From Piezodorus guildinii (taxonomy: Eukaryota; Arthropoda; Insecta; Hemiptera; Pentatomidae): 64,000 nucleotides of DNA. The DNA lies in contig CM041298.1 in assembly GCA_023052935.1 (NCBI GenBank), positions 25,128,961 to 25,192,960 on the forward strand. Reading direction: 5' to 3'. Both the position numbers and the translations under genes were made by a program. The notes beneath the pieces were generated by a model that was given only the letters and a program-made list of their open reading frames with translations, made no database searches and was not told the origin of the DNA. Shown here in pieces: positions 1-11,520 of the stretch (its first letter is position 1; every line of letters starts with the position of its first letter).

Positions 1-3000
1 CGACTTTTAGTTTTCGCGCTAGATTACCACATACATAGATGGTCACACTAAGACTTTTTTTTGGAACTTGTATTTAAACTACTTTTTATATATTGTTAAA
101 TAGATACAGTGGTATTCTCGTTAAAACAAAAAAATGTTATTAATTAGTTTTAAACAATTAATATAGCATTGATTATATAATATGTAAACTCAGTCATCTG
201 GACCTTTCCTAAATATCTAATTACTTGAACAAATAAGTTAAAATGTTTTAAATAGTAATTTCAGCTTGATACGACTTTTATTTTCGCTAACTTACCACAT
301 ACATAGATGTAACAAAACGACCTTTTTTTCGGAACTTGGGTCATTTAATCACTTTCTTTGATATTGTAAATATGATACCAGTGGCTATTCTCGATGTTAA
401 ACAAAAAAAAATGTTATTATTAGTTTTAAACAATTAATGATAGCATATGATTATATTAAATAATGTACAACCAGTCATCTGGCACCTCCTATGAATCACT
501 TAATTATTGAACAATAAGTAAAACTGTTTTAAATATTATTAGCTTGATACGATTTTATTCGCGCAACTTACACATACATAATGTCACACATAGACCTTTT
601 GAACTGGTCATTTAACTCACTTCTTATGATATGTAATATAGATACCAGTGGCTATCCGATGTAAAAAAAAAAAGTTATTATTATTTAAACAATTAATAGC
701 TATGTATATTAAATAATGTAACCAGTATCTGGCACCTTCCTATAATATAATATACTTGAACAAAATAAGTAAAACTGTTAAATATAATTTCAGCTGATAC
801 ACTTTTATTTTCGCGCTAGACTACACATACATAGACTGGTACACATAACCTTTTTCGGACTGGTCATTAATCACTTTTATGATATTAATATGATACCAGT
901 GGCTATCTGATGTTAACAAAAAAAGTTTATTTGTTTTAAACAATTATGATAGCTATATTTATTAAATGTACAACTCGTCATGGCACCTTCTTGATCACTA
1001 AATACTGAACAATATTAAAATGTTTAAATATGTAATTCAGCTTGATACACTTTTTTCCTAACTACCACTCAGAGGACTAACCTTTTTCGAACTGCATTTA
1101 AACTCACTTTCTTATGATATTGATATAGATACAGTGCTTCGATGTAAACAAAAAATGTATAATTGTTTAAATTAATGATGCATATATTATATAAATAATG
1201 TACAACTCAGTATCTGCACCTTCCTATGATCACTCTAATATTGAACAAAGTTAAACTGTTTAAATAATTTCGCTGATACGACTTTTATTCGCGTGATTAC
1301 CACATACAAGATGGTCAACATGACCTTTTTCGACTTGGCATTTAAACTCACTTTTATGATATGTAAATAGATCAGTGCTATCGATGTTAACAAAAAAATT
1401 TATTTAGTTTAAACATTAATGATCATTATATTAAATAATGTACACTCAGTATCTGGCACTTTCTATAATCATCTAATATACTAACAAAGTAAACTGTTAA
1501 TAGTAATTTCAGCTTGATACGACTTTTAGTTTCGCGCTAGACTACATACATAGAGTCCACATAGACCTTTTTTTCGGAACTTGGTCTTTAACTCACTCTA
1601 TGATATGTAAATTACGGCTCTCGATGTAAAACAAAAAAAGTTATTATTTTAAACATTATGATGCAATATTATTAATAGAAATCATATGGCACTCCTTAAT
1701 CCTTATTACTTGAAAAATATAACTGTTAATATGTATTCAGCTGATACGTTGTTTTCGCGCTAGACTTACCATACTAGATGGCACATAGACCTTTTTTCGG
1801 AACTTGGGTCATTTAAACTCACTTTCTTATGATATTGTAAATATAGATACCAGTGGCTATTCTCGATGTTAAAACAAAAAAAAATGTTATTAATTTAGTT
1901 TTAAACAATTAATGATAGCATATGATTATATTAAATAATGTACAACTCAGTCATCTGGCACCTTTCCTATGAATCACTCTAATATACTTGAACAAAATAA
2001 GTTAAAACTGTTTTAAATATGTAATTTCAGCTTGATACGACTTTTAGTTTTCGCGCTAGACTTACCACATACATAGACTGGTCACACAATAGACCTTTAT
2101 TTTCGGAACTTGGGTCATTTAACTCACTTTCTTATGATATTGTAAATATAATACAGGGACTATTCTCGATGTTAAAACAAAAAAATAATGTTATAATTTA
2201 GTTTTAAACAATTAATGAAAAGCATATGATTATATTAAATAATGTACAATCAGTCATGGCACTTCCTATGAAATCACTCTAAATACTTGAACAAAATAAG
2301 TTAAAACTGTTTAAATATTGTAATTTCAGCTTGATACGACTTTTATGTTTTCGCGCTAGACTTCACTATACTAGACTGGTACCACATAATAGACCTTTTT
2401 TCGGAACTTGGTCATTTAACTCATTTTTATATATTGTAAATATAAGATAACAAAAAAAACTATTTCGATTATTAATAACATAAAAAAATATGATTAATTT
2501 AGTTTTAAACAATTAATGATAGCATATGATTATATTAAATAATGTAACTCAGTCATCTGCACTTTCTAATGAATCACTTAATTTACTTGAACAAATAACT
2601 TAAAACTATTTTAAATATGTAATTTCACTTGAACAGACTTTTGTTTTCGCGCTAGACTTACCAATACATAGATGGTCACAATAGACTTATTTCGAACTTG
2701 GGTCATTTAAACCATTCTTATGATATTGTAAATATAGTACCAGTGCTTCCGATGTAAAAAAAAAAATGTTTATTGTTTTAACAATTAATGTCTTGATTAT
2801 ATTAAATATGTACAATCAGCATCTGGCCCTTATGAACACTTAATACTAACAAATATAATGTTTTATATGTAATTCGTTGATACGACTTAGTTCGCGTGAC
2901 TACACATCTAGATGTCACACATAGACTTTTTCGGACTGGGTCTTAATACTTTTTATGATTTGAATGTCAGTGGATCCTTAAAAAAAAAAATGTATTAATT

Positions 3001-3760
3001 TAGTTTACAATTAATGAAGTTGATTATAATATGACAACTCCTGGCACTTCTATGATCACCTAAATACTGACAATAGTAATGTTAAATATGTATTCGTGAT
3101 ACATTGTTCGCCAGATACAAACATGATGGTCCACAATAGACTTTTTTTCGGATTGTCATTTAACTACTTTCTTAGTATTGATAATAATTAAATAATGTAC
3201 AACTCAGTCATCTGGCACCTTTCCTATGAATCACTCTAATATACTTGAACAAAATAAGTTAAAACTGTTTTTAAATATGTAATTTCAGCTTGATACGACT
3301 TTTAGTTTTCGCGCTAGACTTACCACATACATAGACTGGTCACACAAATAGACCTTTTTTTCGGAACTTGGGTCATTTAAACTCACTTTCTTATGATATT
3401 GTAAATATAGATACCAGTGGCTATTCTCGATGTTAAAACAAAAAAAAATGTTATTAATTTAGTTTTAAACAATTAATGATAGCATATGATTATATTAATA
3501 ATGTACAACTCAGTCATCTGGCACCTTTCCTATGAATCACTCTAATATACTTGAACAAAATAAGTTAAAACTGTTTTAAATATGTAATTTCAGCTTGATA
3601 CGACTTTTAGTTTTCGCGCTAGACTTACCACATACATAGACTGGTCACACAAATAGACCTTTTTTCGGAACTTGGTCATTTAAACTCACTTTCTTATTGA
3701 TTTGTAAATATAATTACCAGTGGCTATTCTCGATGTTTAAAACAAAAAAAATTTATTATT
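1..3760 (+). repeat. Satellite tandem array, ~305-bp monomer
   Basis: About 15 head-to-tail units. Each can be found by the word GATACGACTTTTAGTTTTCG, at about 270, 547, 795, 1043, 1275, 1516, 1743, 2034, 2333, 2633, 2879, 3098, 3292 and 3597. The best-preserved unit (3292 to 3597) is 305 bp. Units between about 270 and 1743, and between 2879 and 3292, are only 194-280 bp, mostly through scattered one-base deletions. There is no coding capacity. The first ~110 bp of the monomer resemble the 3' part of dispersed repeat A. The array runs off the left edge and stops near 3760. Confidence 0.95.
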
Positions 3761-3860
3761 TAAAGAAAAGTACATAGAGCCAAGTTAGGAATCAAAACTA
3801 CTTGGAGTAACGTTTTTAGTTACGTACATGTTCCAATATCAGCCAAGTGTAAGGTATACC

Positions 3861-4155
3861 GGGGAGCCCGTGGCTGAGTAGCTAGCGCGCTAGTCTCTCA
3901 TGCTAAAGGTTGTGAGTTCGAATCCCGATCCAGGCGGGACTTTTATAAGGATATAATTTAATGGGGAGGAACTCACAGCCTCTCCCCCGGGTATTTGAGA
4001 CCCGTCAGCCAAATGGTGGCCACTTACCAAATTAGGCGTAGTGAGTGGTGACCATACACTACAAAATTCATCGAGAAACGTGAATGTAATCTCCCAATAG
4101 ATTACACCGCGAGGCCCAGAGCCTACACGGCCTGTCGCGCCACTAGAAGAAGAAG
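3861..4155 (+). repeat. tRNA-derived SINE (family 1)
   Basis: The head resembles a tRNA gene, with an A-box-like GTGGCTGAGTAGC and a B-box GGTTGTGAGTTCGAATCC, which would be an internal RNA polymerase III promoter. The body is unrelated and GC-richer, and the 3' end is a short (AGA)n tail. It is flanked by a near-perfect 10-bp duplication, TAAGGTATAC at 3850-3859 and TAAGCTATAC at 4156-4165, the mark of LINE-assisted insertion. It is not a functional tRNA, because the acceptor stem is not closed by a matching 3' half. Confidence 0.85.
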
Positions 4156-4165
4156 TAAGCTATAC

Positions 4166-4560
4166 TAGTCGTTGGTGGGATCTGTACTATGCTACGGAAT
4201 TTCAGGGATACCATAATGTTTTGACATGTAATGAGGAATTTAATCATTGTGTACAAACATGCTGTTAACAGACACAGTACCTAATCAAATGTGGACAGAT
4301 AAGTATACAATAATTAAATACAATCATAATTAATTAAAAGCTGCATGGTTCATAAGGAAATTACAATAAAAACGTAATAAAAATCAAAATTAACAAAGCT
4401 TTTAAAAACCCTGCTGCCCGTGCTGCTTTCAGCATACTTTTGTAATAATTTAGTTGGAGATACTTCTTTATTTTCTTCGGGGAAATTTATTTCGCTCTAG
4501 GTTTAATAAAAAATGTTGGTCATTATTAAGTTTCATCTGACTTCCTTTATATTAGTTTTT
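4166..4560. other. AT-rich spacer
   Basis: I see no ORF, tRNA or clear repeat boundary here. The right part may be the 3' UTR of the LINE relic read on the minus strand beyond 4563. Confidence 0.4.
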
Positions 4561-4562
4561 TA

Positions 4563-4685
4563 TTTTCTTGGGTATGCTTTCTTCAACATGAGGTGAATAG
4601 GCACTATTGTTGAACGTCCGATCCTCAACCGTGTAAGGACAAAAACTATTCTTCTCAAACTATTCTTGTCTGCGGTTGTTAGGAG
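4563..4685 (-). pseudogene. LINE C-terminal fragment (RLRIGH-type)
   Basis: Minus-strand translation gives an open stretch containing LTRLRIGRSTIVPIHLML. This resembles the conserved RLRIGHT-RxTHxHL segment near the C-terminus of I, R1 and Loa-type LINE proteins. It lies downstream, in the same orientation, of the RNase H relic at 5268-5492, which is the expected order for a LINE with RNase H. No intact reading frame joins them. It could be a chance resemblance in a short stretch, but the RLRIG core and the order support it. Confidence 0.45.
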
Positions 4686-5039
4686 TTGAAGTCTCTCTTT
4701 ATGTCTTTAAACTTGCTTGGGTTCTTCTCGTCTTAAATTTCTTGAATATTTTTTCTTTCTAAACACGCGTCAGTTCTGATGTTGTTAAGCATGTTCTATA
4801 ACGAACGGGGAGAGTAAGTGCTCTTAAACTTTAAACCCAAGTAAAATACTGGATTCTAGCTGTAGAATTTATTTTCATGATTTTTATTTATTTTTTTCCT
4901 GGCTATCTTATGCACTGCAGCACTTATAAAGCCAGAAGTTTTGTATTATTTGAAAAAGATGATGAACCCGACCACCTAGAATGAGCTAATGGTTTTTGTT
5001 TCAAGTAGTAACCTAGTTTATAAATGAAAAGAATGAATC

Positions 5040-5200
5040 TTCAAATAATACCATTTTTCGGTTTTTAGTGACCGTTTTGAATGACTGCCATTTTTGATTC
5101 CAGCAGTTTAAAGTGGCAATGAAAAAAAATGTTGTATAAGTTGACTGAAATGTGAAAATCACATTGAAGTTTTTCTACATATAATAAGCATTTTTCGGCC
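5040..5200 (+). repeat. Diverged terminal segment of repeat C
   Basis: The stretch with GACCGTTTTGAATGACTGCC, then a run ending AAAATCACATTGAAG and TATAATAAGCATTTTTCGG, follows in the same order as the right terminal repeat of repeat C at 38157-38290. It looks like an old solo end. Confidence 0.55.
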
Positions 5201-5267
5201 TCAGCTCTTGGAATACAACTTCTACAAGTGCGTAAAGCTTGCATTTTGAATTCAAGGAACTTACTAC

Positions 5268-5492
5268 TTATTTAGCCTCTGACAAAGAGACTATGTTGGA
5301 GTCAGAATTTCTGTCGAGTCGTCTCAGTATTTTTCTGCCCTCCAAGATCGCTTTTTGTTCAGTTTTTAAATTCAAGCATCTTAAACCAGTTGGAGTGACT
5401 TCGTTTATTGTGTTTCGCCTCGGGAATTCTATATGAGCCCCAGCTTCACCATTCGCAATAGCATCCGCAGCTTATCCATCAGTGTACAGCCG
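5268..5492 (-). pseudogene. Degraded LINE RNase H domain
   Basis: Minus-strand translation reads LYTDG, stop, AADAIANGEAGAHIEFP, and later GLRCLNLKTEQKAIL, in a single frame. YTDG carries the first catalytic Asp of RNase H1-type domains in I/R1-superfamily LINEs, and the Glu of LKTEQKAIL sits where the SNYxAE motif puts its catalytic Glu. An in-frame stop replaces the Ser usually found after YTDG, so it is inactive. The domain would have removed the RNA strand during target-primed reverse transcription. A plus-strand ORF overlapping it is a shadow. Confidence 0.6.
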
Positions 5493-6091
5493 GGTCCTTG
5501 AGGTAGAAGAGGATCTTTTATTGAGCATCTTCAATGAGAGGGATCTCATTAGCTGAGGATCGAGAGGCTCCTTTCGCTTGATTCCTGGAACTGTGAGATG
5601 TACTTGAGGTTGAGGAAGGGAATTCCAAGAAGGTGAATAATTTATAATATTGATTTGTTTATTTTTAGCTCAGATTGTGTTCTGGAGTAAGGGTATTTAT
5701 TTTGTGAACCGGCCTGATACGTTTTGAGTTAGGATTTTATTTTATTATTTTTTTCTAGTCCTGTTTTGTAACGGATGACCTGGACTGCTTCTAGCCTTTG
5801 TTTGCAGATTTAAGAGCTTTGCATCTCGTCTGTATTTCATAGATAGCGTCCCAGTGATCGTCTCCATTTTGTTATTGAGAGTGTAATTAATTGTACCGGT
5901 TATTATACTGACTCCCCTGAGTATTGCTTCAGTCCCCTACATGTTAATTCCATACTCGGTTAGAGATCGGACATATCCAGCTTAAAGAGATTTGGCAGTC
6001 TGGTGATCGGCTCTCCCCAATCGGAGTACAGCTAAGTGATTTTTGTATGTAATAATATTTTGTAATAGACAATTTAATGAACTTCATGTTT

Positions 6092-6235
6092 CTGATGGTT
6101 CCTAGCTGAGGACACGGATGTACTACGTGCTCTGCAGTCTGGTCTCCAAATCTACATCCACAGAGAGAAGTTGGCCTGCGTCCTGTTCTAAGCTTAAAGA
6201 GTAACTTGATCCTTTTCTTCTTTTTTTCTCTTTCA
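6092..6235 (-). pseudogene. LINE C-terminal zinc knuckle fragment
   Basis: Minus-strand translation reads KLLFKLRTGRRPTSLCGC, then RFGDQTAEHVVHPCPQLG. The CxC-x8-H-x4-C spacing with AEHV-x-x-CP is the C-terminal knuckle typical of R1/I-type LINE proteins, here following an LRTG(H/R) motif. It lies upstream, in minus-strand terms, of the RNase H relic at 5268-5492, the reverse of normal domain order, so these are probably two different insertions. Confidence 0.55.
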
Positions 6236-6660
6236 AAATGATCTTATCGGTATTGATTAAACTCGCTATATCTATATAATTTAATGGGCTTTAATATGAT
6301 GTAGATTTCATTGTGATTGAAATAGTTGGACAGATCTTCAATGCCGATATTTTAAATATTCTTCCTATAAACTACCTTTAATTTTGTACATTCCAAAAGA
6401 TTAACCGTACCGTATTAATGGCATTGATGAAAGACGGATAAACATTCAAGTTGGGTGAATTTGATGATCAACAAAAGAGAGTATAAAAGAGCATAACTAT
6501 TTTTTTCTTTGTAATTTTTTTTAATTATAAGAACAGTATTATAGATATATACCGTTGGAAAGAGAAAGATTTTAGAATAAATATTATCAGATACACAAAG
6601 TTGTAAAAGGTAATATAAAGTGATGAATAGGGAATAAACTTATTACTGATTAACAATTTC

Positions 6661-7335
6661 ATATAGAATAGAATAGATTAAAAAAAAATTTTGGGACAGG
6701 GTCCCATTAGAACAATTGATATGTACAACTAAGGTATACAATGTGTCTTTTTTTTATAATATTTTATATTTTTTCATAATTAATTTTTATTTATAATGAT
6801 ATCAGAAGAAAAAAAAAAGGATAAAAGTATGTAATAAAGTAAATAAGTAAAATTAATAACTTTTTATTGATTAAAGTGTTGAACAAAACAAAACATTGAA
6901 ACTGATTCATAAACTAATATTAATACATACAATAAATAATAATTTTTTTCTTTATGAATTGATATTTGATTAGAAATATCATGCTTGTTGAGGGTCTGTT
7001 TGATATGACATTAGGTACTGGAACAGCTAGGACTTGAATGATGGTAGGGAAGAAGCATGGCGGATATGAGTAGGTAATGGAATTCCAGAGAGTAGTAGAC
7101 CAAGAAAGTATGAAGATCTAATGTTTTGTTGTACGGAAAGAAATGTAAAGGTAAGAATGGCGAATCTTCGAGGAGTGGATTGCGATTTAAATTCCCAAGT
7201 CTGTGGGTATAATAGGGAGTTGATGGTTTGGTAAAGGGTATAGTCATAGAAAATATTGTCTGCGGATAGAGGGAAGGTGCCACTTTAATTCGCTGTGTAA
7301 ATGGGTCACATGAGACATCTTCGCTTGCTGAGGAA
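6661..7335 (-). pseudogene. CR1-superfamily LINE 3' fragment
   Basis: 5'-truncated LINE tail on the minus strand. The extreme end, near 6661, is an (ATTCT)n-like tail next to AAATTTTGGGACAGGGTCCC, closely matching the tail of the larger CR1-like element at 34526. The coding remnant around 7011-7330 matches the same C-terminal region, including the block encoding STxLWNSLP-type residues, but is out of frame and broken. It encodes no working domain. Confidence 0.7.
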
Positions 7336-7339
7336 AATA

Positions 7340-7648
7340 TTTGTTTAATTTATTTGTGATAGTTTACCACTGTATTAAAGAACACAATAAGTAAATATGA
7401 GAATGAAAAAAAAAAAAAGTCATGAAAATGCTGAGAAAGAACTACCCAGTGTAGCACTTCACGAACTATTTTAAGCAGTAGGTTTACCGAAGCCACCTTC
7501 TTTTCAGTCGCCTTGGAGGGTTATCAGGGATATCTAAGGAAGATAAATTACGGACAAGTGGGTTTGTATGGGCAGGAAGTTGAGAATGGAAAAGAGGAGT
7601 ATCTATCACGGGATATGTCTGCAACAAATTAGGACAAATCTTAAAAAT
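7340..7648 (-). pseudogene. Jockey-family LINE 3' fragment
   Basis: Minus-strand fragment of the C-terminus and 3' UTR of the Jockey family whose best copy is at 17880-20671. The ORF piece encodes LPAHTNPLVRNLSSLDIP and NPPRRLKRRW, the same C-terminal signature, followed by the conserved UTR with AGTGAAGTGCT-like and GTAGTTCTTTCTCA words. It is 5'-truncated and not functional. Confidence 0.8.
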
Positions 7649-7812
7649 ATGCTCATAAAATATAATTATATTATATAATCTAATCATATGTTTCCAACAA
7701 AAATGAATAATAAAATTTTATCAAATCAACTTAAAATATCTTTAATAGTTTTAAATTAATTTTAACAGTCGAAGTAAGTAAAGGCGTGTGTTCTCCGCAC
7801 CAGAATTTTTTT

Positions 7813-8850
7813 TTATATTCTCTCAATGATACTTTTTAAATAAAAAAATGCATATTGTTCACTCTGAATTTGAAATGCTTACCCGTTAAATAAATCCTTG
7901 AGTTTATTGATTAAAACATAATCTTTCCCTTGGTGGAGAAACCCCTAAGACAGAACGGCAATAAAAGCGAGCCATCCCCTCACTCTAGTGCTGCACTGGA
8001 AGCAATCACTATTTTATTTAACCAAGCCTTTCCAGTTAAGCTAGCCTCCTTCGGTTCTAAAGATTTGCTGAGCAAGGAAAGTGTTTCTCTATTTGTATTA
8101 GGAAGGGGTTACTCGGCTTAATATACTAAGTATATATCTTTAAAGTCCTTAGGAGTGTTAGAAAATGTTTTATATTTATTACTAGTGAACCGCCAATGGT
8201 TCGCACCGGTAAAAATTAGAATGAAAAGTCATTTAATTTAAAAAATGTAAGGACCAATTTAGAGTTTATCGCTTTGGAATAATCAGTTTATCGTAACGAA
8301 AGTATAGTAAATCCGACCCCGCGGCTTTTTTGACTCAAATTTAGAGGAATCAATTCGGTATTGATTAAAAACAAATCAACTAAATTTTTACCTTTTTAAT
8401 TTAACACTGTTTTAAGATTTTTTTTAAAATCTGTTTTAATTATTATTTTTTTTATAATGTTAAATTTGAAATTGACTAATGATGATTTTTTCCTTGGTTC
8501 TTAGGAGACAAAAGCATGAAAAAATAATAGATCATAATTCTTAAAAGAAAACCCAATTTTTAGGGAAGAAAGAAACCCAAAACATGTTTTTTATTTAAAC
8601 ATTTTTGAAATGTGTCAATCAACGATTTTTTTTTTATTCATAAAATGTCTTTTTTACTCCTCTATAGTCAGGTTTTTTTTTCGTTTTTTTTAATGAGATG
8701 GATATGAAAAAATAAAAACACACTTTTTTTCTAAAATCTTGAATTACTCATATATTTCTTATTATTTGTGATCACAAATTCAGAAGTAACCAAAATTTTA
8801 CAAATGTTGGTAATAAACAGGTACTTTATTTATTTAAATTAAAAATATAT
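7813..8850. other. AT-rich region with a Helitron-like 3' end
   Basis: No gene is seen. At 8182-8185 the minus strand ends CTAG followed by a host T. Just before it is a short stem-loop, GAACC-ATTGGC-GGTTC, as expected for a Helitron 3' terminus. I could not place a matching 5' TC end. The remainder is AT-rich with homopolymer runs. Confidence 0.5.
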
Positions 8851-8854
8851 ATAT

Positions 8855-9655
8855 ATTTATTCAATATAGTATTTACAACTGTATAAGAATACAATAAGTA
8901 AATATGTAGAATGAAAATAAAGTCATAAAATGTCTTGAGAAAGAACTACCCAGTGGATAGCACTTCACTAACTATTTTAATACAGTAGGTCCCGAGGCCA
9001 CCTTCTTTTCATCGCCTTGGAGGGTTAATCAGGGATATCGAGTGAAGATAAATTACGGACAAGTGGGTTTGTATGGGCAGGGAGTTTAGAATGGAAAGAG
9101 GAGTATCTATCACGGGCTATGTCTGCAACAAATAGGATGTTTAGGTCATTATGGAGGAGTTGATTTGTGACAAAATAAGGAGCATTCAGGATTTTTCGAT
9201 TGATGAAGGACTGGATGCGGGAGGAATTAGATGGTTTCGTAGAACTCGATTCCATATGTCCTATTATAGGGTGAACTATACTGGAAGTTTTGAACGTTTG
9301 TCTAGTAAGTGTTGAAGTAATCGATACTTCGAGCAGTTTCTTGTCGTTTCAGTCTTGTGTGAGGATTCCAAGTAAGGCGCTTATCAAGATGGAGACCTAC
9401 GTATCCGATTTGTTCTACAGAAGTAACGGTAATGTTATTACAGGATACTGGGGGGCAGGAAGTCATCGGTTTGCGACGAAGGGTAAAGTTGATTTGGTGA
9501 TATTTCTTGGGGTTTATTTTAATCCTCCAATTTTGAAACCATTCTTCAATGGCTGTGATGTGGGACAGAAGGATTTGGGATGCAGTAATTGGATCATTAT
9601 AGACGGATAAGACACACGTGTCATTAGCATAAGTGTTGAGGACAGTGCACCTTCA
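8855..9655 (-). pseudogene. Jockey-family LINE 3' fragment, ~0.8 kb
   Basis: Minus-strand remnant of the RT thumb to the C-terminus and 3' UTR of the Jockey family. Readable pieces encode STKPSNSSRIQS, NAPYFVTNQLLHNDLNI and LPAHTNPLVRNLSSLDIP, matching the 17935-20523 protein near its end. The upstream part (9290-9650) matches the RT/thumb coding region with frameshifts. It is 5'-truncated near a long T-run at 9658-9679, where another truncated piece begins. Confidence 0.85.
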
Positions 9656-9689
9656 TTTTTTTTTTTTTTTTTTTTTTTTTATTACTTTT

Positions 9690-9940
9690 ATATAAACCTT
9701 AAGAAATATCAAGATGATCTTACTTTTGTTTTAGCATATTTATTTACATTTACTACTGTATTCTATACATCATGTAAATGTGACGGACAAATTAAAATGT
9801 CGTGAAATACATGTAGGGACGCTACCCATTGGCATCATTCTAAAAATATTCTAAACTAGAAGGACTCGGGGCCATCTTCTTTTCAAACGCCCCAAAGGAT
9901 TATCAGGAATCGAAGATGGTTAGAGTTAAGAAGAAGTGTT
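9690..9940 (-). pseudogene. Jockey-family LINE 3' fragment, diverged
   Basis: A second, more diverged copy of the same 3' region: GCTACCCATTGGCATCA-like, then GGGGCCATCTTCTTTTCAAA and GATTATCAGGAAT words, in the order found in the other fragments. It is truncated after about 250 bp. Confidence 0.7.
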
Positions 9941-10732
9941 TTAAAGTGGGAAGCATACTTCTTAAAGGTACTTTTTATTATTTTACAAACTGACTCCTAA
10001 TTATTTCTATCTATAATTTCAAGAGTCGACCATACATAGTCAATTTATTGTTATTATAAAAAAAAAAATCTGGTGCGCGCAACATATGACTTGCACTTAC
10101 CTCCGCTGTTAAAATCAATTTAAGAATTTTTAAAAAATTTGAAGATACAAATAAATTGTTAAAAAAATAATTATTTTTCATTTCAATACAAACATGTGTT
10201 TTGTTAAATAACCTATTATATTTTTATCTAGGGGAAAGTTGCCTATATCGTACCAGCGCCTAAATCGTACCACTTTAATATTTTGTAAAGTACAGTATAA
10301 AGCAGCAATCTACAGGCAAAACCTAGAACTAAGATTCATTTCAGCCATCTTGGTTAATAACAAACGTTGTGACGCTGTACGTTTCTTTGTGGTGTCGATT
10401 TATTTAAAAATCAGTGTTCTTTTGTAAATTTTAGTGTTGTGATCTAAGGATATTGTGAAAATCCAGGTAAAAAATTGTATAACTTATCATAACTATAGTA
10501 ATTTACATTCCTTAAGCTACATTTTCATATATAGAAACTTCACCTGAAATAGATTTTATTTTGGTTTTAGTAGCGTTGTTTCGATCATTACTCGGTTGCC
10601 TATTTCGTACCACTGCCCAGTTTCTAAAATCGTACCAGTACGAATTAAGAAACTTATATATTTTTTGTTTGCGATTCTTTGATTAAACGTTTTTATTGCT
10701 TAGCTGAAGCCTTTGCTTTGTTCTGTTACAGA

Positions 10733-11059
10733 ATGAGCATCAAAAGACAATATGGGAAATGGTCAATAGAAGAAATGTCGTTAGCAATAGCTGCTTATAA
10801 AAACGGGGACCTAGGTTTCAACGAATGTTGCAGACAATATAACATTCCCAAACCAACTTTTAAAAGGCATTTAGAATCACGCAATGTAATTGCTAATGAA
10901 GATAAAAAATCATTAGGGAGAACTGCTACATTATCTCCTGAAATAGAATCAGCTCTGGTACAGCATATCATAAATTTAGAAGAATTTATGTTTGGGTTAA
11001 CAATTAATGATGTCCGCCGACTCGCCTTCGAAATAGCAGAAAGAAATAATTATTTTTAA
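10733..11059 (+). pseudogene. pogo-like transposase, N-terminal DNA-binding part
   Basis: Encodes the N-terminal helix-turn-helix of a pogo/jerky-type transposase, which binds the element ends. The readable stretch YGKWSIEEMSLAIAAYKNG, then CCRQYNIPKPTFKRHL, is a Pipsqueak/CENP-B-type HTH, followed by an EIESALVQHIINLEEFMFGL segment typical of the region before the catalytic domain. I take the ATG at 10733 as the start. The frame is open upstream to 10679, but TTCTGTTACAG just before the ATG looks like a splice acceptor or leader. The frame ends at 11059 shortly before the catalytic remnant, and the part holding the first catalytic Asp is gone. Confidence 0.85.
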
Positions 11060-11069
11060 AAGACTAAGA

Positions 11070-11520
11070 ATGCATCCTGACTTGAAAGTTGGTGCACCAC
11101 CCGGTAGCGTTGTTGAAATTTCTGAGTCAGGATGCATTAACACCGATTTGTTTGTAAAGTGGCTGCAACATTTCGTTAAGTGGGTAAAGCCATCAAGAGA
11201 GCGTAAGGTTTTGCTGGTTTTGGATGGGCATACGACCCATTCAAAAAATATTGAAGCTCTAGACATAGCTCGGGAAAATGGAATTATCCGTTTGCAGTTA
11301 CCAGCTCATACTACGCACCGCCTCCAACCTCTGGATAAGACTTTTTTTGGTCTACAATCTTTCTACGTTCAAAATTGGCTTAGATCTAATCCTGGACTGG
11401 GCATAATTCAGTTTCAGGTATCAAAATTGATGACTGAAGCGTATAGAGTAAAGCAGCTATAATAGCTAATGCCGTGAGTGGGTTTCAAATCATCGGGATA
11501 TGGCCCCCAAATAAGGACGT
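11070..11520 (+). pseudogene. pogo-like transposase, C-terminal DDE part
   Basis: Remnant of the DDE_1-type catalytic domain. VLLVLDGHTTHSKN carries the second acidic residue and LPAHTTHRLQPLDKTFFG the third, with 36 residues between the two Asp, as in pogo-like enzymes. The first Asp lies in the deleted part. The open frame stops at 11462, but the next frame continues with AAIIANAVSGFQIIGIWPPN, a usual C-terminal block, so one frameshift near 11445 adds to the damage. It cannot catalyse transposition. Confidence 0.85.

Larger units (their letters stand above)
6238..7812 (-). repeat. Repeat A copy, split by LINE fragments
   Basis: Repeat A in reverse orientation. 6238-6660 carries the GATTAAACTCGCTATATC, GGGCTTTAATATGATGTAG and GCCGATATTTTAAAT blocks. 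About 7650-7812 carries its 5' end, finishing GAAGTAAGTAAAGGCGTGTG then TCCGCACCAGA. The middle is displaced by a CR1-like tail and a Jockey tail. Confidence 0.75.

Noticed and set aside
1..3760. CRISPR-like array
   Set aside because: The repeat period (~305 bp), the absence of unique spacers and the eukaryotic context make it a satellite.
3861..3940. True tRNA gene
   Set aside because: A and B boxes are present, but the 3' half cannot close a cloverleaf with a proper acceptor stem, and the unit goes on into a SINE body with a flanking duplication.
5239..5436. 65-codon plus-strand ORF
   Set aside because: It overlaps the degraded RNase H read on the minus strand and has no resemblance of its own.
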